DNA of 64,000 bases from Methylobacterium sp. Leaf108 (GCF_001423265.1 NZ_LMND01000008.1:34694-98693); one strand, 5' to 3'; shown: positions 17,597 to 26,758, counted from the first letter of the stretch. Notes: generated by a model not told the origin, from the letters alone. Program-made: numbers and translations.

Positions 17597-18811
17597 TCAC
17601 GTCTCGACGAGGCCGGTGCTGGCGCCCGAGGCTTCCGAATCGCCCCGGCCGTGCGGCAGGCCGAGGTATTCGGCCGAGCGCATCTCGATGAGGCGCGACA
17701 CCGTGCGGTCGAACTCGAAGGCCTCGCGGCCCTCGGTGGCGGTGTAGAGAGCCTGCGCCTCGGCCGCCGCCGACGCCACGAGCTTCACGTGGCCGTCGTA
17801 GAGGGTGTCGACGAGGGTGATGAAGCGCTTGGCCTCGTTGCGGTTGTCCGGCCCCATCACCGGGATGTCGGAGACGATGAGCGTGTGGAAGGTATGGGCC
17901 AGCGCCATGTAGTCCGACGCGCCCAGCGGTGTCGCGCAGAGGTCGGCGAAGGTGAAGCGGGCGACGCCGGCGGCCTCCTCGGGCACCGCCACCTGTCGGC
18001 CCTTGACGCGAATCGTGGCCGGGCGGCCCCGGGCCTTGCCGGTGAGGCTGCGGAAGGCGAGGTCGAGGGCGGCGCCGGCGGCTTCGTCGGCCGGCACGTG
18101 GTAGACCGAGGCGCCGCCGAGTTTCTCCAGGCGGAAGTCGGTGCGGCTGTCGAGGCGCAACACCGACACGCGGGTCTTGAGTTCGGCCACGAAGGGCAGA
18201 AACAGGGCGCGGTTGAGGCCACCCTCGTAGAGCCGGTCGGGCTCGACGTTGGAGGTCGCCACCACCGTGACGCCGTGCCGGAACAGGGCCGCGAACAGCC
18301 GCCCGAGCAGCATCGCATCGGCGATGTCGGTGACCGTGAACTCGTCGAAGCACAGCAGCGCCGCCTCGCCGGCCAGGGCCTCGGCCACCACCGGGATCGG
18401 GTCGTCGCCCTTGGCGGTGCCGGCCTTGAGGGCCTGGCGGTGGGCGTGGATGCGCTCGTGCGCATCGGCGAGGAAGCCGTGGAAATGCACCCGGCGCTTG
18501 GTGCCGGAGGCCGCCTCGTAGAACAGGTCCATCAACATGGTCTTGCCGCGGCCCACCGATCCCCAGATGTAGAGCCCCTTGGGCGGCCCGTCGGCATCGT
18601 CGCGGCGGCCGAACAGCCAGCCCAGCGCGCTGCCCTTCTTGGCGCGCCGGCGCCGCTCCAGCACCTGCAGGAGGTCGTCGAGGGCCGTGACGAGGCGCAC
18701 CTGCGCGGCATCGCGCTCGATGACGCCCGAGGCGACGAGGGCGGAATAGCGCGCCGCCACCGGCCCGGCGGGGGGCGCGTCGGCGCCGGTATGGCGGGGC
18801 GGGACACTCAC
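17597..18811 (-). CDS. zapE: Cell division protein ZapE / AFG1-like ATPase
   Basis: AAA-type ATPase of the ZapE (YhcM/AFG1) family, which in Escherichia coli associates with the Z ring. Walker A is GSVGRGKTMLMDLFYE, Walker B is AALLCFDEFTVTDIADAM, and the family signature KRRVHFHGFLADAHERIH, a sensor region VVATSNVEPDRLYEGGLNR and the C-terminal NEAKRFITLVDTLYDGHVKL are all present. I use the GTG at 18811 (VSVPPRHTG, 404 aa) with GAGG about 10 bases upstream, giving the usual family length. An ATG at 18964 would add 51 residues of low-complexity sequence and is a possible alternative. It converges with the peroxiredoxin gene. Confidence 0.92.
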   Translation of the reverse strand: MSVPPRHTGADAPPAGPVAARYSALVASGVIERDAAQVRLVTALDDLLQVLERRRRAKKGSALGWLFGRRDDADGPPKGLYIWGSVGRGKTMLMDLFYEAASGTKRRVHFHGFLADAHERIHAHRQALKAGTAKGDDPIPVVAEALAGEAALLCFDEFTVTDIADAMLLGRLFAALFRHGVTVVATSNVEPDRLYEGGLNRALFLPFVAELKTRVSVLRLDSRTDFRLEKLGGASVYHVPADEAAGAALDLAFRSLTGKARGRPATIRVKGRQVAVPEEAAGVARFTFADLCATPLGASDYMALAHTFHTLIVSDIPVMGPDNRNEAKRFITLVDTLYDGHVKLVASAAAEAQALYTATEGREAFEFDRTVSRLIEMRSAEYLGLPHGRGDSEASGASTGLVET

Positions 18812-19028
18812 GGCGGACGACCTCGCGGGTGCGGGATGGGCGACGACGACGGGTCGACCGGCTTCGCTCTGCCGCGACACTCCGCCGGGATCAACCCCGG
18901 CCAGCGACACCGCGCCCTGGTCGTCAGGGCATCGACCCGCCTCTGCCCGGAGCGTAAGCTTCACGCCATCGGGGCTCCGCGGCCGTCACGCCGCGGCCGG
19001 CGGCCCCGAGCGCACAGGAGGTCACGCC

Positions 19029-19337
19029 ATGGTCCGATCCGTTCGCCTCGTGCTGGCCGGTTGCGCCGTCCTCGGCTCCCCCTCCCTAGTCGCGGCCCAG
19101 GGGCGCCCGGCCACCACCGCGATGGCCTGCGCCGCCGCGAGGGATTTCGTCGCGCGGGCCGGCGCCGTCGTGATGACCACCGGACCCATCACCTATGCGC
19201 GACTCGTGCGCGACGGCGGCTTCTGCCCGCTGCCGGAAGGGCCCAAGCCGGCGTTCGAGCGCACCCTCGACGATCCGCAATGCTTCGTCGGCTACACCTG
19301 CCAGGACAAGTTCAACGAAGGCATCGGCCGCGACTGA
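19029..19337 (+). CDS. Small secreted protein with conserved cysteines
   Basis: 102 aa. A Sec signal peptide (VRLVLAGCAVLGSPSLVAAQG, cleavage after about residue 23) is followed by a compact mature domain with four cysteines (CAAARDF, GGFCPLPEG, PQCFVGYTCQDKF) that could form two disulfides in the periplasm. An AGGAGGT ribosome site precedes the ATG. I recognise this as a type of conserved short exported protein found in this bacterial group but know no function. It is divergent from zapE, and repeat copy B begins three bases after the stop. Confidence 0.72.
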   Translation: MVRSVRLVLAGCAVLGSPSLVAAQGRPATTAMACAAARDFVARAGAVVMTTGPITYARLVRDGGFCPLPEGPKPAFERTLDDPQCFVGYTCQDKFNEGIGRD

Positions 19338-19339
19338 CG

Positions 19340-19442
19340 CCATTTCCGGTTGATCACTTCGTGATGCGGAAATGAGCTTCGCTCAGGCGCCGTCCGGGCT
19401 CGGTGATGCGGTTCCCGCTTGATTCAAGCGGAAACCATATCA
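19340..19442 (+). repeat. Interspersed 103-bp palindromic repeat, copy B
   Basis: Same length and boundaries as copy A (12807-12909), CCATTTCCGG through CATATCA. It starts only two bases after the stop of the gene ending at 19337. Its terminal palindrome could double as that gene's transcript 3' end. Confidence 0.87.
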
Positions 19443-19563
19443 CACCGTCCGAGGTCGGGTTTCGCCCGCCTACGGTCAAGCTGCCATCTTGAGGCCCCGT
19501 CGCTCGCGCATGTCCGAGGCCGTCAGTACGGCTCCGCTTCGAGCCGTCGAGAGGGACAGGCAG

Positions 19564-19815
19564 ATGGCGTCCATCGGCGAGGCAGCCCCCATCGTCCGCA
19601 GCGAGGCGGGCGAAGCGGGGCAGGGTACGTCGGCCGAAGTCGTGCGGCTCGAGCGATCGGTGGCGTTCGCCCTCGACCTCATCGCGACGGCACGGCACGA
19701 GCGCGACGCCGCCCCGGTGCAGGCGGCCCGGCGCAATCTCGCCGCAGTCTACGGCCTGACGCGCCTGAGGCGCCGACAGGAGCAGAGCGACGCCCGCCCG
19801 CGGGCCTCGGCCTGA
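19564..19815 (+). CDS. Small hypothetical protein
   Basis: 83 aa from ATG 19564, chosen because GAGAGGG lies 8 bases upstream; in-frame starts at 19510 (ATG) and 19489 (TTG) would extend it. The core AEVVRLERSVAFALDLIATARHERDAAPVQAARRNLAAVYGLTRLRRRQEQ predicts two amphipathic, highly charged helices with no signal peptide or membrane segment. No family recognised. Codon positions look coding (third-position GC), but a shadow frame exists on the other strand, so confidence is moderate. It converges with the methyltransferase gene 19841-20548. Confidence 0.5.
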   Translation: MASIGEAAPIVRSEAGEAGQGTSAEVVRLERSVAFALDLIATARHERDAAPVQAARRNLAAVYGLTRLRRRQEQSDARPRASA

Positions 19816-19840
19816 GCGACCCGCGCCCGACCCCGTCCGA

Positions 19841-20548
19841 TCAGGCCGGACGGCGGGCGGACGAGGTGGCGCGCAGCGGTCGGGTCGCGAGCCAGATCGT
19901 GTGGCGGGCGCCGCCACCCTTGCCGTTGGCCCTGACGCCGACTTCCTCCACCGCAAAGCCGATCCGGCGCAGACGCTGCGTGAACGATCCGTCGGGGGCG
20001 GCCGACCACACCGCCAGGACGCCGCCGGGGCGCAAAGCGGCCAGGGCCGCCGCCAGGCCCTCGCCGTCGTACAGCCGGTCGTTGGCCGGTCGCGTCAGGC
20101 CGTCGGGCCCGTTGTCGACGTCGAGCAGGATGGCGTCGTAGGCGAGCGGGCGCTCGCGGATCACCCGGGCGACGTCGTCCTGGCGGAGGCGGACGCGGGG
20201 ATCGTCGGGACCGGGGCCGCAGATCGCCGCCAGCGGTCCCCTGGCCCAGGCCACCACCTGCGGCACCAGCTCGGCGACCACCACCTCCGCATCGGGCCTC
20301 AGGGCGGCGAGGGCGGCGGCCAGGGTGAACCCCATGCCGAGCCCGCCGACGAGGAGCCGCGCGCCCGCCCTGGCGCCGATGCGGGCGCAGGCGAGGTCGG
20401 CCAGCGCCTCCTCCGAACCGCTGAGGCGGCTGTTCATGAGTTCGTTGTGGCCGAGCTGGATCGAGAACTCCGATCCGCGCTGCAGCAGGCGCAGCACCTC
20501 GGTGCTCCCGGGGATCGCGGCCGTATCCAGAAGCACCCAGGGTTTCAC
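19841..20548 (-). CDS. Spermidine-synthase-like SAM-dependent methyltransferase
   Basis: 235 aa. A Rossmann-type fold shows LLVGGLGMGFTLAAALAAL as the nucleotide-binding glycine loop (about residues 65-83), VVVAELVPQVVAWA at the strand-2 acidic position, and YDAILLDVDNGPDGL as the motif seen in spermidine-synthase-like proteins. There is no clear aminopropyltransferase substrate pocket, so this is likely a methyltransferase-fold protein of unknown substrate. It lies downstream of fhs on the same strand, separated by a perfect 12-bp hairpin. Confidence 0.75.
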   Translation of the reverse strand: MKPWVLLDTAAIPGSTEVLRLLQRGSEFSIQLGHNELMNSRLSGSEEALADLACARIGARAGARLLVGGLGMGFTLAAALAALRPDAEVVVAELVPQVVAWARGPLAAICGPGPDDPRVRLRQDDVARVIRERPLAYDAILLDVDNGPDGLTRPANDRLYDGEGLAAALAALRPGGVLAVWSAAPDGSFTQRLRRIGFAVEEVGVRANGKGGGARHTIWLATRPLRATSSARRPA

Positions 20549-20566
20549 GTGAAATCCTCTGGCGAG

Positions 20567-20594
20567 CCGGCCCTCCCGTCACCGGGAGGGCCGG
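20567..20594 (-). terminator. Hairpin between fhs and methyltransferase gene
   Basis: Perfect 12-bp inverted repeat (20567-20578 with 20583-20594) around TCAC, 9 bases after the fhs stop on the minus strand. The T-tract is absent, so it may be a weak terminator or an mRNA-end protector. Confidence 0.5.
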
Positions 20595-20603
20595 GCGGCG
20601 AGG

Positions 20604-22277
20604 TTAGAACAGCCCTTCGATCTGGCCGTTGGCGTCGAGGTGGATGCCCTCCGACGCCGGGACCTTGGGCAGGCCCGGCATCGTCATGATCTCACCGCAG
20701 ATCACCACGACGAAGCCGGCACCGGCCGAGAGCCGCACGTCGCGCACGGCGATGGTGTGGCCGGTGGGAGCCCCCATCAGCGCCGGATCGGTGGAGAACG
20801 AGTACTGGGTCTTGGCCATGCACACCGGCAGGTTGCCGTAGCCCTCCTTCTCGAACTGGGCGAGCTTGGTGGCGGCCTTGGCGTCGATGGAGATCCCTTG
20901 CGCCCCGTAGAGCTTGGTGGCGATGGTGCGGACCTTGTCGGCGAGCTTGGTCTCGACCTCGTAGGCGAAGGTCAGGGGCTTCTGCTCGCCCTCGGCCAGC
21001 TTGACCACCGCATGGGCCAGTTCCTCTGCACCGGCACCCCCGTCAGCCCAATGCTTGCAGGTGATCGCCTCGACCTGGAGCCTGTCGCGGCAGAGTTCCT
21101 TGAGCTTGGCGTGCTCGGCGTCGGTGTCGGCGAAGAAGTGGTTGACGCCCACCACCACCGGCAGGCCGAAGCCGCGCACGTTCTCGACGTGGCGGGCGAG
21201 GTTCGCGAACCCCTTCTCCAGGGCCTCGAGGTTCTCGCCCGAAAGATCCTTCTTGCCGACGCCGCCGTGCATCTTGAGGGCGCGCACGGTGGCGACGATC
21301 ACCACCGCCGAGGGCTTGAGGCCCGCCTGGCGGCACTTGATGTCGATGAACTTCTCCGCGCCGAGATCGGCGCCGAAGCCGGCCTCCGTCACCACGTAGT
21401 CGCCGAGCTTGAGCCCGGCGCGGGTGGCGATCACCGAGTTGCAGCCGTGGGCGATGTTGGCGAAGGGGCCGCCGTGGATGAGCGCGGGGTTGCCCTCCAG
21501 GGTCTGGACGAGGTTGGGCTGGAGCGCGTCCTTGAGGAGCACGGTCATCGCGCCCGTGGCCTTGACGTCCTTCAGGGTCACCGGCTTGCGGTCGCGGGTC
21601 TCGGCGATGACGATGCGGCCGAGACGCGCCTCGAGGTCGTCGAGATCCTTGGCGAGGCAGAACACCGCCATGACCTCCGAGGCGACGGTTATGTCGAACC
21701 CGTCCTCGCGCGGGAAGCCGTTGGCGACGCCGCCCAGGCTCGATGTGATCGCGCGCAGCGAGCGGTCGTTCATGTCGACCACCCGGCGCCAGGCGATGCG
21801 GCGGACGTCGATGTTGAGCTCGTTGGCCCAGTAGACGTGGTTGTCGATCAGCGCGGCCGCGAGGCTGTGGGCCGAGGTGATGGCGTGGAAGTCGCCGGTG
21901 AAGTGCAGGTTGATCTGCTCCATCGGCACCACCTGCGACTTGCCGCCGCCGGCCGCCCCGCCCTTCATGCCGAAGCAGGGGCCGAGCGAGGGCTCGCGCA
22001 GGCAGGCCACGGTCTTCTTGCCGATGCGGTTGAGGCCGTCGCTGAGGCCCACCGTGGTGGTGGTCTTGCCCTCGCCGGCCGGCGTCGGGCTGATGGCGGT
22101 GACCAGGACGAGCTTGCCCTCGGGCTTGCCTTCCAGCGACTTGATGAAGCCGTGGTCGATCTTGGCGATGCTGCGGCCGTAGTTGTGAAGGGCCTCGTCG
22201 GGGATGCCGATCCGGGCTGCCACTTCGGCGATGGGCTTGAGGGTCGCCGCGCGGGCGATCTCGATGTCTGAGGGCAT
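20604..22277 (-). CDS. fhs: Formate-tetrahydrofolate ligase
   Basis: 557-aa cytoplasmic enzyme (also called FtfL) that condenses formate with tetrahydrofolate using ATP to give 10-formyl-THF; in serine-cycle methylotrophs it is the entry point for C1 assimilation. Signature elements: N-terminal [14 protein letters not shown], the ATP-binding [15 protein letters not shown] loop (about residues 66-80), [37 protein letters not shown], and the C-terminal [14 protein letters not shown]. The length matches the family (about 555-560). It appears monocistronic, followed by a hairpin. It is a strong pointer to a methylotroph-type metabolism, although many non-methylotrophs also carry it. Confidence 0.98.
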   Translation of the reverse strand: MPSDIEIARAATLKPIAEVAARIGIPDEALHNYGRSIAKIDHGFIKSLEGKPEGKLVLVTAISPTPAGEGKTTTTVGLSDGLNRIGKKTVACLREPSLGPCFGMKGGAAGGGKSQVVPMEQINLHFTGDFHAITSAHSLAAALIDNHVYWANELNIDVRRIAWRRVVDMNDRSLRAITSSLGGVANGFPREDGFDITVASEVMAVFCLAKDLDDLEARLGRIVIAETRDRKPVTLKDVKATGAMTVLLKDALQPNLVQTLEGNPALIHGGPFANIAHGCNSVIATRAGLKLGDYVVTEAGFGADLGAEKFIDIKCRQAGLKPSAVVIVATVRALKMHGGVGKKDLSGENLEALEKGFANLARHVENVRGFGLPVVVGVNHFFADTDAEHAKLKELCRDRLQVEAITCKHWADGGAGAEELAHAVVKLAEGEQKPLTFAYEVETKLADKVRTIATKLYGAQGISIDAKAATKLAQFEKEGYGNLPVCMAKTQYSFSTDPALMGAPTGHTIAVRDVRLSAGAGFVVVICGEIMTMPGLPKVPASEGIHLDANGQIEGLF

Positions 22278-22569
22278 GCTTCTCTCCCGGGTTCCGTCCC
22301 CGCCGGCGTTGAGCCGTGCGGCCGTCTTGGCGATGGGTCCAGCCTAGACCGATGGCATCACAGGGTGCGACGGGGCAAGCGCTGATCGGTTCGGATTTTT
22401 TTGAGGCGGCCCACAAAAAATCGTGCCGTCAGGCGATCGACCTTTGCCGACGGCGTCCGCTGCGAAGGGCCGAGGCCTCTCGCGACATGTGACCGCCCTT
22501 GCTAAAGCTACGGGTGATCCGCATTCTGCGGATCATATCCAAGGCGGAACAGACCCCCGCGGCTGGTGA

Positions 22570-22824
22570 ATGATGAACCTTTTCACGTTCGTAGACATCG
22601 ACGCAACCGACCTCGCCAAGAAGGCCGGCTTCTACCAGGACGAGGCCATCCGGTCTCCGGTCCGGATCAAGAAGAACGGCCGCCCGAAGACGGTCCTGAT
22701 TTCCTATGAGGAGTTCATCCGCCTGCGCGACCGGGACCGGCAATCGTTCACGGTCGACGACATCCCCGACGACATCGCCGACGAAATTCTGGCCGCTGAC
22801 GTTCCGGACGAACTGAAAGACTGA
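22570..22824 (+). CDS. Phd/YefM-like antitoxin (type II TA)
   Basis: 84 aa. The core SPVRIKKNGRPKTVLISYEEFIRL has the Phd/YefM pattern (a beta strand, a K-x-G-R-P turn, V-L-I-S, then a helix), which forms the DNA-binding dimer of these antitoxins. The acidic C-terminus (DDIPDDIADEILAADVPDEL) is the usual toxin-neutralising tail. Two adjacent ATGs (22570, 22573) make the exact start uncertain. It is followed by a PemK/MazF-like toxin reading frame that carries two lesions, so it is probably an orphan or immunity remnant. The pairing of a Phd-type antitoxin with this toxin family is common but not universal. Confidence 0.7.
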   Translation: MMNLFTFVDIDATDLAKKAGFYQDEAIRSPVRIKKNGRPKTVLISYEEFIRLRDRDRQSFTVDDIPDDIADEILAADVPDELKD

Positions 22825-22844
22825 CGACGACGGGATTTCGCCGG

Positions 22845-23274
22845 TTGATCCCGACACAGCCGCCCATTGCGGGCACGGTCGTTCGATTTTCATTCCTGTA
22901 GTCGAACGAAGACGAGCAGGGTGAGGTGGGGGGGACGAAAGGACCGGCCCGCCGTCCTCGTTATCTCGAAGGACGCCGAGCGGGGAAGCTGCATCGTCGT
23001 TCCCATCACCCATCGCGAATCCGAGGGGCGGACGGTCGGCATCGAGGTTCCGGCCGCGGTGCGCATGACGCTCGGTCTGGACGATCGCCGGCAGTGGATC
23101 ATCATTTCGGAAGGTAACCGGTTCGTGTGGCCGGGCCCCGATCTACGCCCGGTTCCAGACGCACAGCCGCCATCGGTGATCTACGGACGGATTCCGAGGT
23201 CGCTCTTCGTCGATGTGCTGACGCAACTTCAGACCCTGATCCGTGCCAAGCGGACAACGGTCGTCGCTCGGTAG
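22845..23274 (+). pseudogene. PemK/MazF-like toxin, broken by a stop and a frameshift
   Basis: The C-terminal part (RKDRPAVLVISKDAERGSCIVVPITH, then a DLRPVPDAQPPSVIYGRIPRSL-like ending) is a PemK/MazF-type endoribonuclease fold. Its natural N-terminus lies in another frame: from TTG 22845 one reads IPTQPPIAGTVVRFSFL, an in-frame TAG at 22899-22901, then SNEDEQGEVGG. The frame then switches at a run of seven G residues (22928-22934); removing one G joins GEVGG to RKDRP exactly as in intact homologues. Two independent lesions argue for a true pseudogene rather than one sequencing error. The frame that remains open from 22867 starts with an unrelated N-terminus. Confidence 0.72.
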
Positions 23275-23304
23275 CGTCGGAGCCCCTGAGAGCCGGGTCG
23301 CTCT

Positions 23305-24657
23305 TCAAGCCACCGCCCGGATCACCCGGCCGACCTTGTCCACGATCTCCCCGATCTGGTCGGCGCTCACGATCAGCGGCGGGGTCAGGGCCAGGGTGTC
23401 GCCGGCGGCGCGCACGACGATGTCGAAGTCCTCGAAGCCGGCGACCATGGCCGCGTAGGCGCGGGCGCCCGGCGCGTCGGGCCGGGGCGCGAGGTCGATG
23501 GCGGCCGCCAGCCCGACGGTGCGGATGTCGAGGACGCCGGGATGGTCCTTGAGGGACATCACCGCCTCGCCGAAGGAAGGCTCCAGCCGCCTCGCCCGTC
23601 CGAACAGGTCCTCGTCGCGGTAGATGTCGAGGGTGGCGAGCGCCGCCGCGCAGGCCAGGGGATGGCCGGAATAGGTGTAGCCGTGGAACAGCTCGATGGT
23701 GCCGGGCGGGCCGGTCATCAGCGCGTCGTGGATGCGCGCGCTGGCGATGACGCCGCCCATCGGGACGGTGCCCGAGTTCACGCCCTTGGCGAAGGTGATC
23801 ATGTCCGGTGTGACGCCGTAGCGTTCGGCGGCGAAGGCGGCTCCGAGGCGGCCGAAGCCGGTGATGACCTCGTCGAAGATCAGGAGGATGCCGTAGCGGT
23901 CGCAGATCGCCCGCAGGCGTTCGAGGTAGCCCTTGGGCGGCGGCAGCACGCCGGTGGAGCCGGCCATCGGCTCGACGATGACGGCGGCGACGGTGGAGGG
24001 GTCGTGGAGGGCGACGATCCGCTCGAGATCGTCGGCCAGATGCGCCCCCCATGCGGGCTCGCCGACGGTGAAGGCCTGGTGCTCGCGCGAATAGGTGTGG
24101 GGCAGGTGGTCGACGCCGGGCAGGCCGAGGCCGAAGGCGCGCCGGTTGGTGACGATGCCGCCCACCGAGATGCCGCCGAAGCCGACGCCGTGGTAGCCGC
24201 GCTCGCGCCCGATCAGGCGGGTGCGCCGGCCCTCGCCCCTGGCGCCCCAATAGGCCAGCGCGATCTTGAGGGCGGTATCGACCGATTCCGATCCGGAATT
24301 GCAGAAGAACACGTGGTCGAGGTCGCCCGGCGCCAGATGTGCCAGCCGCGAGGCCAGGGTGAAGGCGCCGTCGTGCCCGAACTGGAACGGGGGCGCGTAG
24401 TCGAGGGTCGCCGCCTGGGCCTGGATCGCCGCCGTGATGGCGTCGCGGCCGTGGCCGGCGTTGCAGCACCACAGTCCGGCGATGCCGTCGAGGATCCGGC
24501 GCCCGTCGGCGCTGCGGTAGTGCATGTCCCTGGCGCCCACGATCATCCGCGGCGCCGCCTTGAAGGCGCGGTTGGCGGTGAAGGGCATCCACCAGGCGTC
24601 GAGGTCGTTGGGCCCGACAGGGGCGGCGCGCACGTCAGGATTCATGGCGGGGTTCAT
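23305..24657 (-). CDS. Class III omega-amino acid-pyruvate aminotransferase
   Basis: 450-aa PLP enzyme. It has the class III signature IFDEVITGFGRLGAAFAAERYGVTPDMITFAKGVNSG, with the Schiff-base Lys in TFAKG (about residue 285), the PLP phosphate-binding CNSGSESVDTALKIA and the N-terminal WWMPFTANRAFKAAPRMIVGA typical of beta-alanine/omega-amino acid:pyruvate transaminases. It would transfer the amino group of beta-alanine or related omega-amines to pyruvate, giving malonic semialdehyde, a substrate class also handled by the mmsA-type dehydrogenase at 59183. Exact substrate is inferred. ATGs at 24657 and 24645 are both possible. It is 8 bases downstream of the metal-chaperone gene and likely co-transcribed. 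Confidence 0.9.
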   Translation of the reverse strand: MNPAMNPDVRAAPVGPNDLDAWWMPFTANRAFKAAPRMIVGARDMHYRSADGRRILDGIAGLWCCNAGHGRDAITAAIQAQAATLDYAPPFQFGHDGAFTLASRLAHLAPGDLDHVFFCNSGSESVDTALKIALAYWGARGEGRRTRLIGRERGYHGVGFGGISVGGIVTNRRAFGLGLPGVDHLPHTYSREHQAFTVGEPAWGAHLADDLERIVALHDPSTVAAVIVEPMAGSTGVLPPPKGYLERLRAICDRYGILLIFDEVITGFGRLGAAFAAERYGVTPDMITFAKGVNSGTVPMGGVIASARIHDALMTGPPGTIELFHGYTYSGHPLACAAALATLDIYRDEDLFGRARRLEPSFGEAVMSLKDHPGVLDIRTVGLAAAIDLAPRPDAPGARAYAAMVAGFEDFDIVVRAAGDTLALTPPLIVSADQIGEIVDKVGRVIRAVA

Positions 24658-24665
24658 GTCGAAAA

Positions 24666-24887
24666 TCAGGGCTCCATCGGGGTGGCGGTGTAGCCGGCCA
24701 GGGTCAGCGCCTCGGCGATACCGTCGGCGCGGGCCAGGGTCGTCACCGCGACGCGGCCGTGGTCGCGGTCCACCGCGACGTCGGCCTGCGGGTCGAGCCG
24801 GCGGATCGCCCGGGTCACCGCGGCGGCGCAGCCGTCGCAGGTCATGCCCTCGACCCGCATGAGAAGGTCCGTCCGCATCGCGTCCAT
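24666..24887 (-). CDS. Heavy-metal-associated (CopZ-like) chaperone
   Basis: 73-aa single HMA domain with the metal-binding MTCDGCAAAVTRAI loop (Cys17 and Cys20) and the ferredoxin-like beta-alpha-beta-beta-alpha-beta pattern, typical of copper chaperones or free P-type ATPase domains. It would shuttle Cu(I) in the cytoplasm. The start at 24887 (MDAMRTD) is preferred to a longer frame upstream that has no family similarity. It directly precedes the aminotransferase gene. No copper ATPase or CueR-type regulator is encoded nearby, so its partner lies elsewhere. Confidence 0.85.
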   Translation of the reverse strand: MDAMRTDLLMRVEGMTCDGCAAAVTRAIRRLDPQADVAVDRDHGRVAVTTLARADGIAEALTLAGYTATPMEP

Positions 24888-24982
24888 CGGCTGAGCCCTC
24901 CCGGCATGTCCTCGATTACCGCCCGCGTCCGCCGTCGCCGCGACGGACGACGCAGGGGTCCCGGACGCGGGTGCCGAGCCAG

Positions 24983-25006
24983 CTTTGCGCCACACTTTGC
25001 GCCACA
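24983..25006. repeat. Two-copy 12-bp tandem repeat
   Basis: CTTTGCGCCACA repeated exactly twice (24983-24994, 24995-25006), in the divergent promoter region between the HMA gene and the EAL gene. Confidence 0.8.
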
Positions 25007-25146
25007 CCTAGCAAAAATCGACCCAGGACCGCCGACGATACCCTTGTGGGGGCGCCGGTCCGCCGACAAGACTGGCCGATCCGCGATTCGCGGCCCGTTT
25101 CCATCGCGTCGTTTGCACGTCGTTCGCGTTCGAGGTTGAACAATCC

Positions 25147-26640
25147 ATGGCCAGGTTCGTCGGCCGGCGCGGTGGCCCCTGGGTCTGGATGCTGCTGGGG
25201 CTGCTCGTCCTGCCGCCGCTGGCGGTGTTCGTGCCGCTGGCCGGCGCCTTCGCCCTCGCGGCCGTCGCCGTGGCGATCGGCCTGATCCTGCAGCGGCGCG
25301 CCGGCACCCTCGCCCAGCGCTGCGACAAGCTCTCGGGCGAGATCGACGTCCTGTCCAAGCGCCTCCTCGCCCTCGAGGCGGGCAGGACGGGCGATGCGGC
25401 GAAGGCCGCCGAGGTCGCAAGAGCCGAGACGGCGAGGGCCCGGACGGGCCGGGCCGAGGGCACGGCGGACCTCTCGGCCAACGTGGAGGAGGTCACGGCG
25501 GAGATCGGCCTCCTCAGCGGTATCGTGCGCGAACTCGCCGCCATCGTCGCCGCCCAGGACAGCGACCTCGCCAAGCTGAAGGCAGAGCCCCGCCCCGTAC
25601 CGGTGCCGACCGCGGTGACGTCCGCCAGGGCGCAGCCGGCGCCGGCCCCGTCCGTCTCCCAGGAGATCGTGGTACCGCCCCGCGGTCCGGCCGCCGCGAC
25701 GGCGGCGCCGTCGCGCGCGCCCTGGGCGCCCCGTCCCCTCGACACCGTCGAAGCACGCGGCGGCGGCGAACCCGCGGACCCGCCCCCGCCGGACCGCTCG
25801 GGCGAGCAGCGCCAGCGCGAGACCGCCCTGATCGCGGCCTTCGAGGGCGACGGGCTCGAGGTCCACCTGCAGCCCCTGGTCAGCCTGCCCCAGCGCAAGG
25901 TCGTCTCCTACGAGGCGGTGGCGCGCCTGCGCGTCTCGGGCGAGGTGCTGGCGCCGGACCTGTTCCTGCCGGTGCTCGAACGCCACGGCCGCACCACCGA
26001 CCTCGACCGGCGGATGATCCAGAAGGTGGCCACCATCGGCCGCCATCTCGGCGGGCGCGGCAGCAACGCGGCGGTGGCCTATGCCCTGTCGCCGTTCTCA
26101 TTGTACGAGCCGGGCTTCCTGCGCTCGCTGACCCGCCTCGTGAGCGACGGGCCGAGCCTCGCCGGGCGGCTCGTGGTGTCGCTGCCGCAGGAGAGCTGGC
26201 GCAACCTCGATGCCGAGCAGTCGGCCGCCCTCCTCGCCCTGCGTGGCCAGCTCGGCTTCACCCTCGACCGGCCGGTGGACATGCGCTTCGATCCCCTGGC
26301 CCTGGCCGACCGCGGCATCGGCCAGATCAAGATCCCCGCCGAGATGATCCTGCGTCCGGGTAGCCGCCAGGCGATGCCGGACATCGCCCTCGAAGACCTC
26401 GTCACCTCGCTCGGCCGGGCCGGCGTGCGCGTGGTGGCGGACGGCGTCGAGCGGGAGGCCGACGTGCCCGACCTCATCGACCTCGGCATTCCCCTGGCGC
26501 AGGGAGCCCTGTTCGCCCCGGCCCGGGCGGTGCGGGCCGAGGTGCTGGCAACGGCCGCCGCGCCGCAGCCGCCCGCGCCAGACGGCGAGCCGGCGCCGCA
26601 GCGGCGCCCGTTCCGGGACTTCCTGCGCCGGGCCGGCTGA
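25147..26640 (+). CDS. Membrane-anchored degenerate EAL-domain protein
   Basis: 497 aa. One or two N-terminal transmembrane helices (about residues 12-45), then a coiled-coil segment (about 50-150), a Pro/Ala-rich linker and an EAL-type TIM-barrel domain (about 225-475). The barrel is recognisable (LIAAFEGDGLEVHLQPLVSLPQRKVVSYEAVARLR, LFLPVLERHGRTTDLDRRMIQKV, VRVVADGVEREADVPDLIDLGIPLAQGALF). However, the EAL motif reads EAV, the metal-binding Asn strand is replaced, and the DDFG loop is FDPLALADRGIGQIKIP. It is therefore more likely a c-di-GMP sensor or protein-interaction module than a phosphodiesterase. The final GALFAPAR matches the usual G-x-x-F-x-x-P end of the barrel. Confidence 0.8.
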   Translation: MARFVGRRGGPWVWMLLGLLVLPPLAVFVPLAGAFALAAVAVAIGLILQRRAGTLAQRCDKLSGEIDVLSKRLLALEAGRTGDAAKAAEVARAETARARTGRAEGTADLSANVEEVTAEIGLLSGIVRELAAIVAAQDSDLAKLKAEPRPVPVPTAVTSARAQPAPAPSVSQEIVVPPRGPAAATAAPSRAPWAPRPLDTVEARGGGEPADPPPPDRSGEQRQRETALIAAFEGDGLEVHLQPLVSLPQRKVVSYEAVARLRVSGEVLAPDLFLPVLERHGRTTDLDRRMIQKVATIGRHLGGRGSNAAVAYALSPFSLYEPGFLRSLTRLVSDGPSLAGRLVVSLPQESWRNLDAEQSAALLALRGQLGFTLDRPVDMRFDPLALADRGIGQIKIPAEMILRPGSRQAMPDIALEDLVTSLGRAGVRVVADGVEREADVPDLIDLGIPLAQGALFAPARAVRAEVLATAAAPQPPAPDGEPAPQRRPFRDFLRRAG

Positions 26641-26758
26641 ACCGGGCGACGTTGATTTCGCCGGACCGGCGGCTTAACCGCTGCGGGGCGCGGGGCGTCC
26701 GGTCGGTTCGACCCGCCCGAACGGATCCGTGCCCCGATCCGTTCGATGGCCTCATCCC

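Noticed and set aside
22386..22424. A/T palindrome GATTTTTTT...AAAAAATC upstream of fhs
   Set aside because: Single, interrupted by a GC core, no match to a known operator or terminator geometry for the adjacent genes; probably part of a promoter but not assignable.
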